Positions 48,018-57,160 of a DNA stretch of 64,000 nucleotides are shown piece after piece. The notes under the pieces were generated by a model. The model ran no database searches. It was not told the DNA's origin and was given only the letters and a program-made list of their open reading frames with translations. Source of the DNA: Parerythrobacter lutipelagi (GTDB lineage Bacteria; Pseudomonadota; Alphaproteobacteria; Sphingomonadales; Sphingomonadaceae); contig NZ_SKCJ01000002.1 of assembly GCF_005434975.1 (NCBI RefSeq), positions 744,001 to 808,000 of the forward strand, in the 5' to 3' direction. Numbering within the stretch: the stretch's first letter is position 1; each line of letters starts with the position of its first letter. Both the position numbers and the translations under genes were made by a program.

Positions 48018-48782
48018 TCAGCCTTCCGTCCAGTCGAGCCATCGCCGCCAGAATTGTTTGCGACGGCCGACCGACCGAAGCAGTTCACCAAGAGTGGCAG
48101 CACCCATCAAAGCTACGCTGCCCCTGTCATGGTTAAAATCTTGTAAAACAGGAGGGTCTTGCGCCGTATCGTGGCTCAAAAGCGGCAGAATGTTGCGCCC
48201 GAAGGCAAGAATGCGTTTCGGAGCGACCAGGCTTATGTGATGCGCGAGAAGTTCACCGACCCCATCGGCCTTTAACTGCTTCCATTCAGGCAAGGGTGTG
48301 TGACGCATCAGGACACTGGCGAGGTAGACGGAGTCCGGGCTGATCGCAGCAGCCGACAAAAAGCTTGCCAGCAATTTGCCATCGGGGCCGGACAGCAGCG
48401 CATCGCGATCGGTCTGCTCCGGCTCCGGCACTATGACCATCAGCGAGGCGCCGGCGTTGCCCCTTGGCGCGATCAGAGGATAGCTGCCACCGCCATCGAC
48501 ATCGGGCGAGTCGACCCACCACGACTGAAATTTGGCGATATCGACCGGCCATGCCGACTTCTCACCACCGAATTGGACGCGGGGGATTTCCGGCGCGGCT
48601 GGACGAGCTGGTTTGGTTTGCTTGGGTACCATTGCGGGCGCGTCCGCCGGTGGCGCTTGCTCCGGCTCCGCCAGCCAGTCCGTAGCGTCATTTTCGAACT
48701 CGCAATCGACGCCTGCCAGCTGCCACCATTCGCGTGCAGCCTCATAGTCCTGGATCAGTTCGAGAGTTCGTGGATTGCCCAT
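48018..48782 (-). CDS. Degenerate uracil-DNA glycosylase-like protein
   Basis: This 254-residue protein resembles the uracil-DNA glycosylase superfamily from about residue 112 onward: VIVPEPEQTDRDALLSGPDG recalls the GExPGxxEDxxG motif, and PKRILAFGR (188-196) recalls the PKxIxxLG strand. The acidic-proline loop is changed, no cysteines for a 4Fe-4S cluster are visible, and the histidine-containing HPS loop before the last helix is replaced by MGAATLGELL. It is probably inactive as a glycosylase or has a new role. The ATG at 48782 is preferred to an upstream start. It leads the run with slt, moaB and an unknown gene. Confidence 0.7.
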   Translation of the reverse strand: MGNPRTLELIQDYEAAREWWQLAGVDCEFENDATDWLAEPEQAPPADAPAMVPKQTKPARPAAPEIPRVQFGGEKSAWPVDIAKFQSWWVDSPDVDGGGSYPLIAPRGNAGASLMVIVPEPEQTDRDALLSGPDGKLLASFLSAAAISPDSVYLASVLMRHTPLPEWKQLKADGVGELLAHHISLVAPKRILAFGRNILPLLSHDTAQDPPVLQDFNHDRGSVALMGAATLGELLRSVGRRKQFWRRWLDWTEG

Positions 48783-48884
48783 AGAAGAGCGCGGGTCTTG
48801 ACCTCTCGCGCCGCAGTATACAAGGCTTTCCGGCACTTTCTGCGCGATTGAAAGCGCGCCCGGCAACTAAGGATCAAAGACGCA

Positions 48885-50546
48885 ATGAGCGCCGAGACTG
48901 TAGAACGAGAATCCATGCCCTGCGATGTGGTGATTGTTGGCGGCGGCCCGGCGGGCTTGTCGGCAGCAATCCGGCTCAAGCAGATCAATGATGAGCTTGA
49001 AGTCGTGGTGCTTGAGAAAGGGTCGGAAATCGGCGCGCACATTCTGTCCGGCGCTGTGGTCGATCCAAAGGCGCTGGACGAGCTGTTTCCCGATTGGCGC
49101 GACATGGATTGCCCGATGGCGCAAACGCCGGTGACGGACAATTGGCACTGGATCCTGTCGAAAGGCAAAAGCTATCCATTGCCGCATCTCGCGATGCCGC
49201 CTTTCATGTCGAACAGCGGTTGTTACACCGGCTCGCTCGGCAATCTGACCCGCTGGCTTGGTGAACAGGCCGAAGCGCTCGGCGTGATGGTCTTCCCGGG
49301 TTTCCCCGCAGCAGAAGTCATGCTCGACGATCAGGGCGCGGTCAGCGGCGTGATCACTCAGGACATGGGCGTAGCCGCTGATGGATCGCACAAGGGCGAT
49401 TTCCAACCCGGCATGGAAATCCGCGCGAAATACACCCTGTTCGCGGAGGGCGCACGCGGCAATCTGACGAAGCAGATGAAGGCAGCATTCGATCTCGAAG
49501 CGGACTGCCAGCCGCAGGTTTATGGCCTTGGCATCAAGGAATTGTGGGATATCAACCCTGACAAGCACGTTCCGGGCCGGGTCATTCACACGCAGGGCTG
49601 GCCGCTGTCGGAAAGCGATACCTGGGGCGGGGGCTTCCTCTACCATCAGGCCAACGGACAGGTCGCGATCGGCTTTGTGACCGCGCTTGATTACAAGAAC
49701 CCCTATGTCGCCCCGTTCCAGGAATTCCAGCGCTGGAAACAGCACCCGGCGATCCGCGAATATCTCGAAGGCGGCACCCGTGTCGCCTATGGTGCGCGTG
49801 CGATCAACGAGGGCGGCTGGCAGTCCGTGCCCAAGCTGGCTTTCCCCGGCGGTGCGCTGATCGGCTGCGCGGCGGGCTTCGTCAACGTGCCGCGTATCAA
49901 AGGCAGCCACACCGCGATGAAGAGCGGCATGCTGGCAGCGGAAAGCGTTGCCGCAGCAATCGCTTCGGGCGCGGAAAAGTCCGAGCTGATGGATTACGAC
50001 GCGGCCGTGCGCGACAGCTGGATCGCCAAGGAATTGAAGCAGGTGCAGAACGCACAACCGATTGTCGCGAAATTTGGTGGCGATGTCGGGACAGTGCTCG
50101 CAGGCATCGACATGTGGATGCGGCAACTGAAAATCGGTCTGCCGTATGCGATGAAACACCACCGCGACTACGAAGAGCTTCAGCGCGCCGATCTGCATCA
50201 ACCGATCGACTATCCCAAGCCCGACGGCAAAATCAGTTTTGATCGCCTGACTTCGGTCGCTTTCAGCTTCACCAATCACGCTGAAGACCAGCCGAACCAT
50301 TTGAAGCTGAAAGACCCTGCGCTGCAAAAGACCAGTGAGCTAAAGGTCTTCGCCGGCCCCTCGACCCGCTACTGCCCGGCGGGCGTTTATGAATGGATCG
50401 AGGACGAAGACAGCGGCGAGATGCGGTTCCAGATCAACAGCCAGAACTGCGTCCACTGCAAGACCTGCGACATCAAGGACCCCAACCAAAACATCGAATG
50501 GACCACGCCCGAAGGCGGCGGCGGGCCGAACTATCCGAATATGTGA
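48885..50546 (+). CDS. Electron transfer flavoprotein-ubiquinone oxidoreductase
   Basis: This 553-residue enzyme passes electrons from acyl-CoA and other dehydrogenases through ETF to ubiquinone. It has the FAD motif VVIVGGGPAGLSAA near residue 15, GAHILSGAVVDP, and the 4Fe-4S region in the C-terminus: YCPAGVYEW, then NCVHCKTCDIKDP. It is peripheral in the inner membrane. It is divergent from the UDG-like gene over 102 bases. Two small orphan genes follow on the same strand, the first after 12 bases. Confidence 0.95.
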   Translation: MSAETVERESMPCDVVIVGGGPAGLSAAIRLKQINDELEVVVLEKGSEIGAHILSGAVVDPKALDELFPDWRDMDCPMAQTPVTDNWHWILSKGKSYPLPHLAMPPFMSNSGCYTGSLGNLTRWLGEQAEALGVMVFPGFPAAEVMLDDQGAVSGVITQDMGVAADGSHKGDFQPGMEIRAKYTLFAEGARGNLTKQMKAAFDLEADCQPQVYGLGIKELWDINPDKHVPGRVIHTQGWPLSESDTWGGGFLYHQANGQVAIGFVTALDYKNPYVAPFQEFQRWKQHPAIREYLEGGTRVAYGARAINEGGWQSVPKLAFPGGALIGCAAGFVNVPRIKGSHTAMKSGMLAAESVAAAIASGAEKSELMDYDAAVRDSWIAKELKQVQNAQPIVAKFGGDVGTVLAGIDMWMRQLKIGLPYAMKHHRDYEELQRADLHQPIDYPKPDGKISFDRLTSVAFSFTNHAEDQPNHLKLKDPALQKTSELKVFAGPSTRYCPAGVYEWIEDEDSGEMRFQINSQNCVHCKTCDIKDPNQNIEWTTPEGGGGPNYPNM

Positions 50547-50558
50547 GAGGGACTGCGA

Positions 50559-51104
50559 TTGACCGGATTAGCCCGATACCCGAACTCCCTTTCAATCGGA
50601 GCAACAGTCGCGTCGTTCTTCGTTGTCGTGTCGTTCGCCAATGTCGCGGCCCATGGCTTTGAGATAGTCGAAGCCCCTCCGAGCGTCTGTCTGGACGAGG
50701 TATCGAGCATCAAAGGAAAACTCGAGACGTTGCTATCCTCCGCATCCGCGAGGAATTTCGCCGAGTTCGAAAAGGCAAATGGCGAGAATCGTTTGAAGGC
50801 TCCAAGATTCGTCTCGCTCGATCATGGTTATCTCACTTTCGAGCAAGCCTATGCCCAGTGGGCTGACTTGGCTAACCCGCAGCCCCAATCGGCTGTTCTG
50901 ACAAACTGGAGACCAGTGCTCGACCAAGGCCGGGAATCCGATCGGGATGTCCGGATATTTCTGGCGACTATCGAGAATTCTCGCTGGGATGTCCGGACTT
51001 CGATCTCCACGCGTGTCAAGCGGGACTATTTCGTCCAGTCATACGGTTGTGATTTGTTCCTGATACAAGAAACCGATTTGGCCTTTTCAGTGGCAGGCCG
51101 TTGA
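50559..51104 (+). CDS. Uncharacterised secreted or anchored protein behind ETF-QO
   Basis: I do not recognise this 181-residue protein. It has a hydrophobic N-terminal segment (about residues 13-31, SIGATVASFFVVVSFANVAA), then an acidic-polar soluble region and a single cysteine near the C-terminus. The start is TTG 50559, with GAGAGG eight bases ahead. Hand count of bases 50761-50880 gives 63 of 120 G+C (53%), below the flanking ETF-QO gene. It lies 12 bases after that gene and may be cotranscribed. Confidence 0.6.
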   Translation: MTGLARYPNSLSIGATVASFFVVVSFANVAAHGFEIVEAPPSVCLDEVSSIKGKLETLLSSASARNFAEFEKANGENRLKAPRFVSLDHGYLTFEQAYAQWADLANPQPQSAVLTNWRPVLDQGRESDRDVRIFLATIENSRWDVRTSISTRVKRDYFVQSYGCDLFLIQETDLAFSVAGR

Positions 51105-51188
51105 TTACATGACCTTTCGATGCGAACTGACGACATCTTTCATTCAATCAAGGGAGGGGCCGGAAGACGCCGATGGGGTGGAGGCCTT

Positions 51189-51851
51189 GTGCCGAGACAA
51201 GCAGGACGATTGGTGATTGGCCCGTGGCTTTTTCCGATGATCGTTTCAGTGATGGTGGCCGGATGCGTGGAGGAAGTGCAAACGGGAGACACCTCCAGCG
51301 TGAACGATAATCAGCTTGTCTCTGTCGCCACGCCCGTTGCAGAGCAGGACTACGTTGCTCCCCAAAGCGAACAGCCCTTCTCGAGCGCCTGTGCCGGCGG
51401 CGACACAGGGTACCGGTCCTTCCACAACTTTCCGAGCGCCGGATATCATGGGGGGATATGGAAATGTTCCAATGGGGTAGAGACACAATTGGCGATCTGG
51501 ACCGGGCAGCAGATATTTTACGGGTTCGCTTCATCGGCCTGTCCCGACAAGAGCTTCGATGCCGTCGCCGACGGCCGCGAGGTGCTCGATATCCGGGAAA
51601 GCAGGCATCACGTCGCCGCCGATGTTCAAAAGGCAAGGATGTTTCTCGAAAAGGAACTCGTTGTTTTTCGGTCGCAATGCGGGTTGCCGGAACTTAGCGT
51701 CGATGGATCGTTGGCCGGCTTGGAAGGTGAACTTGAGAAGGAAGTGGTGCGCAGCTGGGTCCAGAATCGCTACGGTCAGCTGCGGGGAGGCGGATCGACC
51801 AACGATGCGCTCTTGAAACAGGCACAAAGGGAATATGAGGAATTGCGTTGA
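51189..51851 (+). CDS. Uncharacterised lipoprotein
   Basis: This 220-residue protein has a lipoprotein signal: MPRQAGRLVIGPWLFPMIVS then VMVAGC with Cys26 as lipid site. The rest is soluble with further cysteines (SSACAGG, WKCSNG, SACPDKS, SQCGLP), probably paired as disulphides. No family was recognised. GTG 51189 is chosen because GGTGGAGG lies close upstream; the frame is open to an ATG 69 bases earlier. It follows another orphan secreted protein. Confidence 0.6.
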   Translation: MPRQAGRLVIGPWLFPMIVSVMVAGCVEEVQTGDTSSVNDNQLVSVATPVAEQDYVAPQSEQPFSSACAGGDTGYRSFHNFPSAGYHGGIWKCSNGVETQLAIWTGQQIFYGFASSACPDKSFDAVADGREVLDIRESRHHVAADVQKARMFLEKELVVFRSQCGLPELSVDGSLAGLEGELEKEVVRSWVQNRYGQLRGGGSTNDALLKQAQREYEELR

Positions 51852-51884
51852 ACCGCGTGATGTTCATCCACTAGTAACGCTTCG

Positions 51885-52697
51885 ATGCTCCTCACAGAGA
51901 CCGCCTTCGCCAAGATCAACCTCGCGCTGCATGTCAGGCATCGGCGCGACGATGGCTACCATGAGCTCGAGACGCTGTTCGCCTTCCTCGATGTCGGCGA
52001 CCGTATAACCGCGCGACCGGCGAAGGAAGACAGCCTGCAGGTGCTCGGCGAATTTGCCAGGGCGCTGGACGATCCGTTCGACAACCTCGTGATGCGCGCG
52101 CTCGGCGCGATGCCGCGTTCGGAAGGTCTTGCGGTTACGCTTGAGAAGAACCTTCCGGTCGCGGCCGGGCTCGGCGGCGGCTCGGCCGATGCTGGCGCGA
52201 TCTTCCGGCTTGTCGCGCACCACTACGGCACCCGGGAGGATATCATGGAGCGCGCTGCTAAACTTGGCGCGGATGTCCCGGCCTGCGTCGCCAGCATTGC
52301 GCAGGTGGGGCGTGGTACCGGAACACAGCTGCGCCGCGCAAACAACGATTGGGAAGGGATGCCCGTCCTGCTGGTCAATCCGCGTGTACCGCTGGCGACT
52401 GGCCCGGTTTTCGCGGCATGGAACGGCAAGGATCGCGGGCCGTTACCGCAGGGTAAGGTGAGCGACATCGCGCGAGCCGGACGCAACGATCTGGAAACTC
52501 CTGCCATCGCGCTCGTGCCCGAGATCGGCGAATTGCTCGCCACGCTCGGCGGAACAAATCCGCTGCTCGCGCGTATGTCGGGTTCAGGAGCTACATGTTT
52601 CGCAATTTTTCATACGCAAGAGGCCGTCCGCGGCGCTATGGACCGCGTAGCAAGGCTCCATCCGAGCTGGTGGCAAATGCCGGGACGACTTCGATGA
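51885..52697 (+). CDS. ispE: 4-diphosphocytidyl-2-C-methyl-D-erythritol kinase
   Basis: This 270-residue GHMP kinase phosphorylates CDP-methylerythritol in the non-mevalonate isoprenoid pathway. It has ETAFAKINLALHVRHRR with the catalytic lysine region, the ATP loop PVAAGLGGGSADAGA, and the C-terminal MSGSGATCFAIF. Length is slightly short but normal for the group. Its stop overlaps the next gene's ATG in an ATGA. Confidence 0.95.
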   Translation: MLLTETAFAKINLALHVRHRRDDGYHELETLFAFLDVGDRITARPAKEDSLQVLGEFARALDDPFDNLVMRALGAMPRSEGLAVTLEKNLPVAAGLGGGSADAGAIFRLVAHHYGTREDIMERAAKLGADVPACVASIAQVGRGTGTQLRRANNDWEGMPVLLVNPRVPLATGPVFAAWNGKDRGPLPQGKVSDIARAGRNDLETPAIALVPEIGELLATLGGTNPLLARMSGSGATCFAIFHTQEAVRGAMDRVARLHPSWWQMPGRLR

Positions 52698-53425
52698 TTG
52701 ATGGTCTACCCTATCGTCAGGTAGGGGAACCCGCGCGCGGCAAGATCGTGTGCGTGGCCGATCATGCATCCAATTACGTTCCGGAAGAAATCGAACTTGG
52801 CGTCCCGCCGGAATTGCTGGAAACGCATATTGCGCTTGATATCGGGACCGAAGGCATCGCCGACCGCATGTCGCGCCGTCATGCCGTCCCGGCGCATATC
52901 GCATGTGTCAGCCGCCTAGTGTGCGATTTCCATCGCAGGGAAGACGAAGCTTCGGTCGTGCCTACATCCAGCGACGGGCACCTGATCCCCGGCAATATCG
53001 GCGCGAATGTTGAAGGCCGGATCGAGAAATACCACCGCGTCTATCACGAAGCTCTGGCGAAATGGCTTGATGCGGCTCAGCCGGAACTCATCGTCGCGCT
53101 GCATAGCTTTACACCCAAGCTCGAGTCTAAGCCGTTCGAAGATCGTCCGTGGGAAGTCGCGCTGCTCTACAACCAGGACGACAGCGCCGCCCAGCATGCA
53201 ATGCGGCTGTTCCGCGAGGAAGGTCTCGAAGTCGGCGATAACCAACCCTATTCGGGCAAGCAGCTCAACGCGACGATGGATCGCCATGCAGAAGGTCGCA
53301 ACCGGCCTTATCTGACCGTTGAAATCCGGCAGGACCTGATCGCCACAGAGGCCGACCAGGCGAGGTGGGCTGCGCTGCTCACGGATGTCGCCAATCGCAC
53401 GGCTCTGGCGCTGAAAGGCGTCTGA
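52694..53425 (+). CDS. N-formylglutamate amidohydrolase family protein
   Basis: This 243-residue protein carries the FGase family marks: VCVADHASNYVPEEI, CDFHRREDEASVVP and VALHSFTPKL, followed by GRNRPYLTVEIRQDLI. Metal-binding histidine and aspartate residues are conserved in these motifs. It may hydrolyse N-formylglutamate (histidine degradation) or another N-acyl amino acid. The start in the ATGA overlap with ispE fits the family N-terminus better than a longer start. Confidence 0.86.
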   Translation: MIDGLPYRQVGEPARGKIVCVADHASNYVPEEIELGVPPELLETHIALDIGTEGIADRMSRRHAVPAHIACVSRLVCDFHRREDEASVVPTSSDGHLIPGNIGANVEGRIEKYHRVYHEALAKWLDAAQPELIVALHSFTPKLESKPFEDRPWEVALLYNQDDSAAQHAMRLFREEGLEVGDNQPYSGKQLNATMDRHAEGRNRPYLTVEIRQDLIATEADQARWAALLTDVANRTALALKGV

Positions 53426-53436
53426 GCGCGCGTACC

Positions 53437-53461
53437 AGCCTGTGGCAGGCTAAAGATTTTC
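53437..53461 (+). terminator. Terminator-like hairpin before ilvD
   Basis: AGCCTG (53437-53442) and CAGGCT (53446-53451) form a perfect six-pair stem with a TGG loop, followed by AAAGATTTT. It lies 11 bases after the FGase stop and should end that transcript. Confidence 0.5.
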
Positions 53462-53530
53462 CCTTTCGACTGACACGGCGCTTGCTCTAGGGTCGCCAGC
53501 GCAACCGAATTGTCTTTCCGGAAGGACATC

Positions 53531-55387
53531 ATGCCCGACTATCGCTCCCGCACATCGACCCACGGCCGCAACATGGCCGGCGCGCGCGGCCTGTGGCGTG
53601 CCACCGGTATGAAAGACGATGATTTCGGCAAACCGATCATCGCTGTTGTGAACAGCTTTACACAATTTGTCCCCGGACATGTCCACCTGAAAGACCTGGG
53701 CCAGATGGTTGCGCGCGAGATCGAGGCAGCGGGCGGCGTAGCCAAGGAATTCAACACGATAGCGGTCGATGACGGGATTGCGATGGGGCATGACGGGATG
53801 CTCTATTCGCTCCCCAGCCGCGACCTGATCGCTGACAGCGTTGAATACATGGTCAACGCCCACTGCGCCGATGCGATGGTGTGCATTTCCAATTGTGACA
53901 AGATTACCCCCGGCATGCTGATGGCAGCGATGCGGATAAACATTCCGGTCGTATTCGTCAGCGGCGGCCCGATGGAAGCGGGCAAAGTGGTGCTGAAGGG
54001 CAAGGAAGTCGCCCTAGATCTGGTCGATGCAATGGTGGCTGCCGCCGACGAAAGCTACACTGACGAGGAAGTGGCCGAGATCGAACGATCCGCCTGTCCC
54101 ACATGCGGATCATGCAGCGGGATGTTTACCGCCAATTCGATGAATTGCCTGACTGAGGCTCTCGGGCTTTCGCTCCCGGGCAACGGCTCGACACTGGCGA
54201 CCCACGCCGACCGCAAACAGCTGTTTCTGCGTGCAGGGCGGCTGGTGGTCGAACTGTGCCGCCGGTATTACGAGGACAGCAACGATAATGTCCTGCCGCG
54301 CTCTATCGCCAGCTTCGAGGCTTTCGAGAATGCGATGAGCCTCGATATCGCCATGGGCGGGTCGACCAACACCGTGCTCCACCTGCTGGCCGCTGCGCAG
54401 GAAGCAGGGGTCGACTTTACGATGGAAGATATCGACCGTTTAAGCCGCAAAGTGCCCTGTCTGTCCAAAGTTGCTCCTGCCAAGTCGGATGTCCACATGG
54501 AAGATGTCCACCGCGCGGGCGGCATCATGTCGATTCTGGGCCAGCTGGACCGTGCGGGGCTACTCCATACAGCTTTACCGACCGTGCACAGTGCTACGAT
54601 GGCCGATGCGCTCGATGAATGGGATATTTCGCGCACCAGCAGCCCATCTGTGCAGCAATTCTTCAAGGCTGCACCAGGCGGCGTGCCGACGCAGACCGCA
54701 TTCAGCCAGGACCGGCGCTGGAGCGAGCTCGACCTCGACCGGCAAGGCGGCGTTATCCGGAGTGCGGAACACGCCTTCAGCCAGGATGGCGGGTTGGCGG
54801 TGCTGTACGGAAATCTCGCGGAGGATGGCTGCATCGTGAAGACCGCCGGAGTGGATGAGAGCATCCTCAAATTTTCCGGCCCGGCCAAGGTTTATGAAAG
54901 CCAGGATGCAGCGGTAACCGCCATTTTGACCGATCAGGTTGAGGAAGGCGATGTGGTCGTCATCCGTTACGAGGGGCCGCGCGGGGGACCGGGGATGCAG
55001 GAAATGCTCTACCCCACGAGTTACCTCAAATCGAAAGGTCTCGGAAAGGCCTGCGCATTGGTGACAGACGGCCGGTTCTCAGGCGGGACGTCAGGGCTTT
55101 CCATCGGTCATGCCTCACCCGAAGCGGCCGAAGGCGGGACCATTGGCCTGGTTCAAAGCGGGGACTTGATCGAGATCGATATCCCCGAGCGGACGATAAC
55201 GCTCGCCGTGGCGGAGGCGGAGCTGGCAGCCAGACGCTCCGCAATGGAGGCCAAGGGGGATGCCGCGTGGCAACCGCTCGAGAAGCGCAAGCGCAAGGTT
55301 TCTGTCGCGCTGCAAGCCTATGCTGCAATGACCACCAGCGCGGCGCGCGGAGCGGTGCGCGATATCACGCAGCTGCGCCGCAAATGA
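53531..55387 (+). CDS. ilvD: Dihydroxy-acid dehydratase
   Basis: This 618-residue iron-sulfur enzyme makes 2-oxo acids in valine, isoleucine and pantothenate synthesis. Cluster cysteines lie in [11 protein letters not shown] and in [26 protein letters not shown] and [15 protein letters not shown] are typical. The long form matches the E. coli type. GGAAGGACATC precedes the ATG at 53531. Its stop overlaps the next gene in an ATGA. Confidence 0.96.
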   Translation: MPDYRSRTSTHGRNMAGARGLWRATGMKDDDFGKPIIAVVNSFTQFVPGHVHLKDLGQMVAREIEAAGGVAKEFNTIAVDDGIAMGHDGMLYSLPSRDLIADSVEYMVNAHCADAMVCISNCDKITPGMLMAAMRINIPVVFVSGGPMEAGKVVLKGKEVALDLVDAMVAAADESYTDEEVAEIERSACPTCGSCSGMFTANSMNCLTEALGLSLPGNGSTLATHADRKQLFLRAGRLVVELCRRYYEDSNDNVLPRSIASFEAFENAMSLDIAMGGSTNTVLHLLAAAQEAGVDFTMEDIDRLSRKVPCLSKVAPAKSDVHMEDVHRAGGIMSILGQLDRAGLLHTALPTVHSATMADALDEWDISRTSSPSVQQFFKAAPGGVPTQTAFSQDRRWSELDLDRQGGVIRSAEHAFSQDGGLAVLYGNLAEDGCIVKTAGVDESILKFSGPAKVYESQDAAVTAILTDQVEEGDVVVIRYEGPRGGPGMQEMLYPTSYLKSKGLGKACALVTDGRFSGGTSGLSIGHASPEAAEGGTIGLVQSGDLIEIDIPERTITLAVAEAELAARRSAMEAKGDAAWQPLEKRKRKVSVALQAYAAMTTSAARGAVRDITQLRRK

Positions 55388-55758
55388 GGAACCTCGCTGT
55401 CACAATATGCGCCGTTATACTTGCGGCCTGTTCATCGGACAAAGCTCTGCCGCAGCAGGCCGAGGAGGGTGCTAGCCCCGTCGACTGCGCGCTGGGTGAA
55501 GGCAGCGATTTCGGTGTGTTTTGTCTGCTCGAGTCGGACACTATCGAAGGCAAGAGCATCGTGACTATCCGTCATCCGGACGGCGGTTTCCGCCGCTTCG
55601 TTGTGCAGGAAGACGGCAGCGGATTGCGCGCAGCCGACGGGGCGGACACGGCGCAAAACACGTTGATAGAAGACGGCGCGCGCCTCGAAGTGGTTGTCGG
55701 TATGGACCGCTATCGACTACCGGTCCGGGAATATGTCGCAGCCGCTCCTCAAGACTGA
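55384..55758 (+). CDS. Small uncharacterised lipoprotein
   Basis: This 124-residue protein has a lipobox signal ([18 protein letters not shown], lipid on Cys16) and a short beta-rich domain with two cysteines (VDCALG, GVFCLLE). No family was recognised. The ATG overlaps the ilvD stop by four bases, so translation should be coupled. Its end overlaps the nnr gene by 26 bases. Confidence 0.7.
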   Translation: MRNLAVTICAVILAACSSDKALPQQAEEGASPVDCALGEGSDFGVFCLLESDTIEGKSIVTIRHPDGGFRRFVVQEDGSGLRAADGADTAQNTLIEDGARLEVVVGMDRYRLPVREYVAAAPQD

Positions 55759-57160
55759 TCAGGTGCTGACCGTCGCCCAGATGCAGGCGGCGGAGCAGGC
55801 GTTGTTCGATTCGGGCATCAGCGTAGACGAACTGATGCAACGTGCCGGGCGCGGCGCCGGTGAAATCGTTTGGCGGATGGCTGCAGGACACAAAGTGTCG
55901 GTGCTATGCGGGCCCGGCAACAATGGCGGTGACGGCTATGTGATCGCACAGCTGCTGCATGAGCGCGATGTGCCGGTAACGATAGTTGCCCCGCTTGAAC
56001 CGAAAACTGACGCCGCAAAGAAAGCCAGGTCGCTCTACAAGGGGAAAATAGCCGCGAACGCGCATGGGTTGTCCGGTGCCGTGTTCGTGGATTGTCTGTT
56101 CGGCAGCGGGCTGACACGGGAGCTGTCGAACGATTTGGCAGGCCTCGTCGATGGACTGATCCTCTCGCACGAGATGTCGATCGCGGTCGATTTGCCAAGC
56201 GGAGTCGAATCCGACACCGGTCAATGTTTCGATCGTCTCGGCGAATATCGATGCACTATTGCGCTGGGCGCATGGAAATTCGCTCACTTTAGCGGTCCTG
56301 CCTCTACGCAGATGGGCCGCTTGCACCTCGTCGATATCGGCGTCGGAAAGATCGGCAGCGGCGCATATCTCATGCCGCATGCGCGAGTCTCCCTTCCTTG
56401 GCCCGCTGCGCATAAATATACGCGCGGCCTGCTTGCTGTGATCGGTGGGCAAATGCCGGGCGCGCCTGTGCTCGCAGCAAAAGCAGCGATGCGGGCAGGG
56501 GCAGGCTATGTAAAACTGTTCACGCCTGAAGTTCCGCATTCCGTTCCAGCAAGCCTTGTGGCAGACACGCAGGCACTGGACGTTTCGCTCGAAGACCCCC
56601 GAATTGATGCCCTGTTGGTTGGACCAGGCCTTGGTCTGGGAGACAATGCGCGTGAACGGTTGCGGCTGACACTCGACCTGCAGTTGCCCACGGTGCTTGA
56701 TGCCGATGCGCTGCGCTTGCTCGACTATGCGATGCTGCAGGATGCCGAGCCTGAAACTATCGTCGTCACGCCGCATGACGGTGAATTGCGCAAGTTGTGT
56801 GAAACCTTCGGGGTTGCAGCCGATTGCAAGCGTACGCGCGCGGCAGGACTGCAAGCGGCCACCGGCATGACGATCATCGCCAAGGGCCCGGATACCACCG
56901 TCCACGGCGAGGGTGAACGCGATGGCGAGACAATCCTGACCGGCCTGTTCCGCCCGGCTTCAAGCTGGCTCTCGGTGGCGGGAAGCGGAGATGTTCTGGC
57001 TGGCATCGCCGCCAGCCGTCTCGCGGCGGGCGAAGATCCGTTCGATGCTGCCGTGCAGTCCGTTTGGCTGCACGGCGAGGCAGCACATCTCGCAGGCGCC
57101 GCGTTCACCGCAGATGATCTGGCTGAACACGTTTCACAAGCAATGGCCGCGCTTCGATGA
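55733..57160 (+). CDS. nnr: Bifunctional NAD(P)H-hydrate epimerase / ADP-dependent dehydratase
   Basis: This 475-residue protein joins the YjeF N-terminal epimerase domain (CGPGNNGGDGYVIAQLL) to the C-terminal dehydratase domain (LLVGPGLGLGDNA, VAGSGDVLAGI). It repairs hydrated NAD(P)H in the cytoplasm. The ATG at 55733 has GGGAAT just upstream. It overlaps the next methyltransferase gene by four bases (ATGA). Confidence 0.95.
   Translation: MSQPLLKTDQVLTVAQMQAAEQALFDSGISVDELMQRAGRGAGEIVWRMAAGHKVSVLCGPGNNGGDGYVIAQLLHERDVPVTIVAPLEPKTDAAKKARSLYKGKIAANAHGLSGAVFVDCLFGSGLTRELSNDLAGLVDGLILSHEMSIAVDLPSGVESDTGQCFDRLGEYRCTIALGAWKFAHFSGPASTQMGRLHLVDIGVGKIGSGAYLMPHARVSLPWPAAHKYTRGLLAVIGGQMPGAPVLAAKAAMRAGAGYVKLFTPEVPHSVPASLVADTQALDVSLEDPRIDALLVGPGLGLGDNARERLRLTLDLQLPTVLDADALRLLDYAMLQDAEPETIVVTPHDGELRKLCETFGVAADCKRTRAAGLQAATGMTIIAKGPDTTVHGEGERDGETILTGLFRPASSWLSVAGSGDVLAGIAASRLAAGEDPFDAAVQSVWLHGEAAHLAGAAFTADDLAEHVSQAMAALR

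Noticed and set aside
48798-48822. TTGACC and TATACA as a promoter of the ETF-QO gene
   Set aside because: The spacer is only 13 bases, too short for a sigma-70 promoter.
48867-50327. Open frame of 486 codons opposite the ETF-QO gene
   Set aside because: Same reason: shadow of a strongly biased coding strand.
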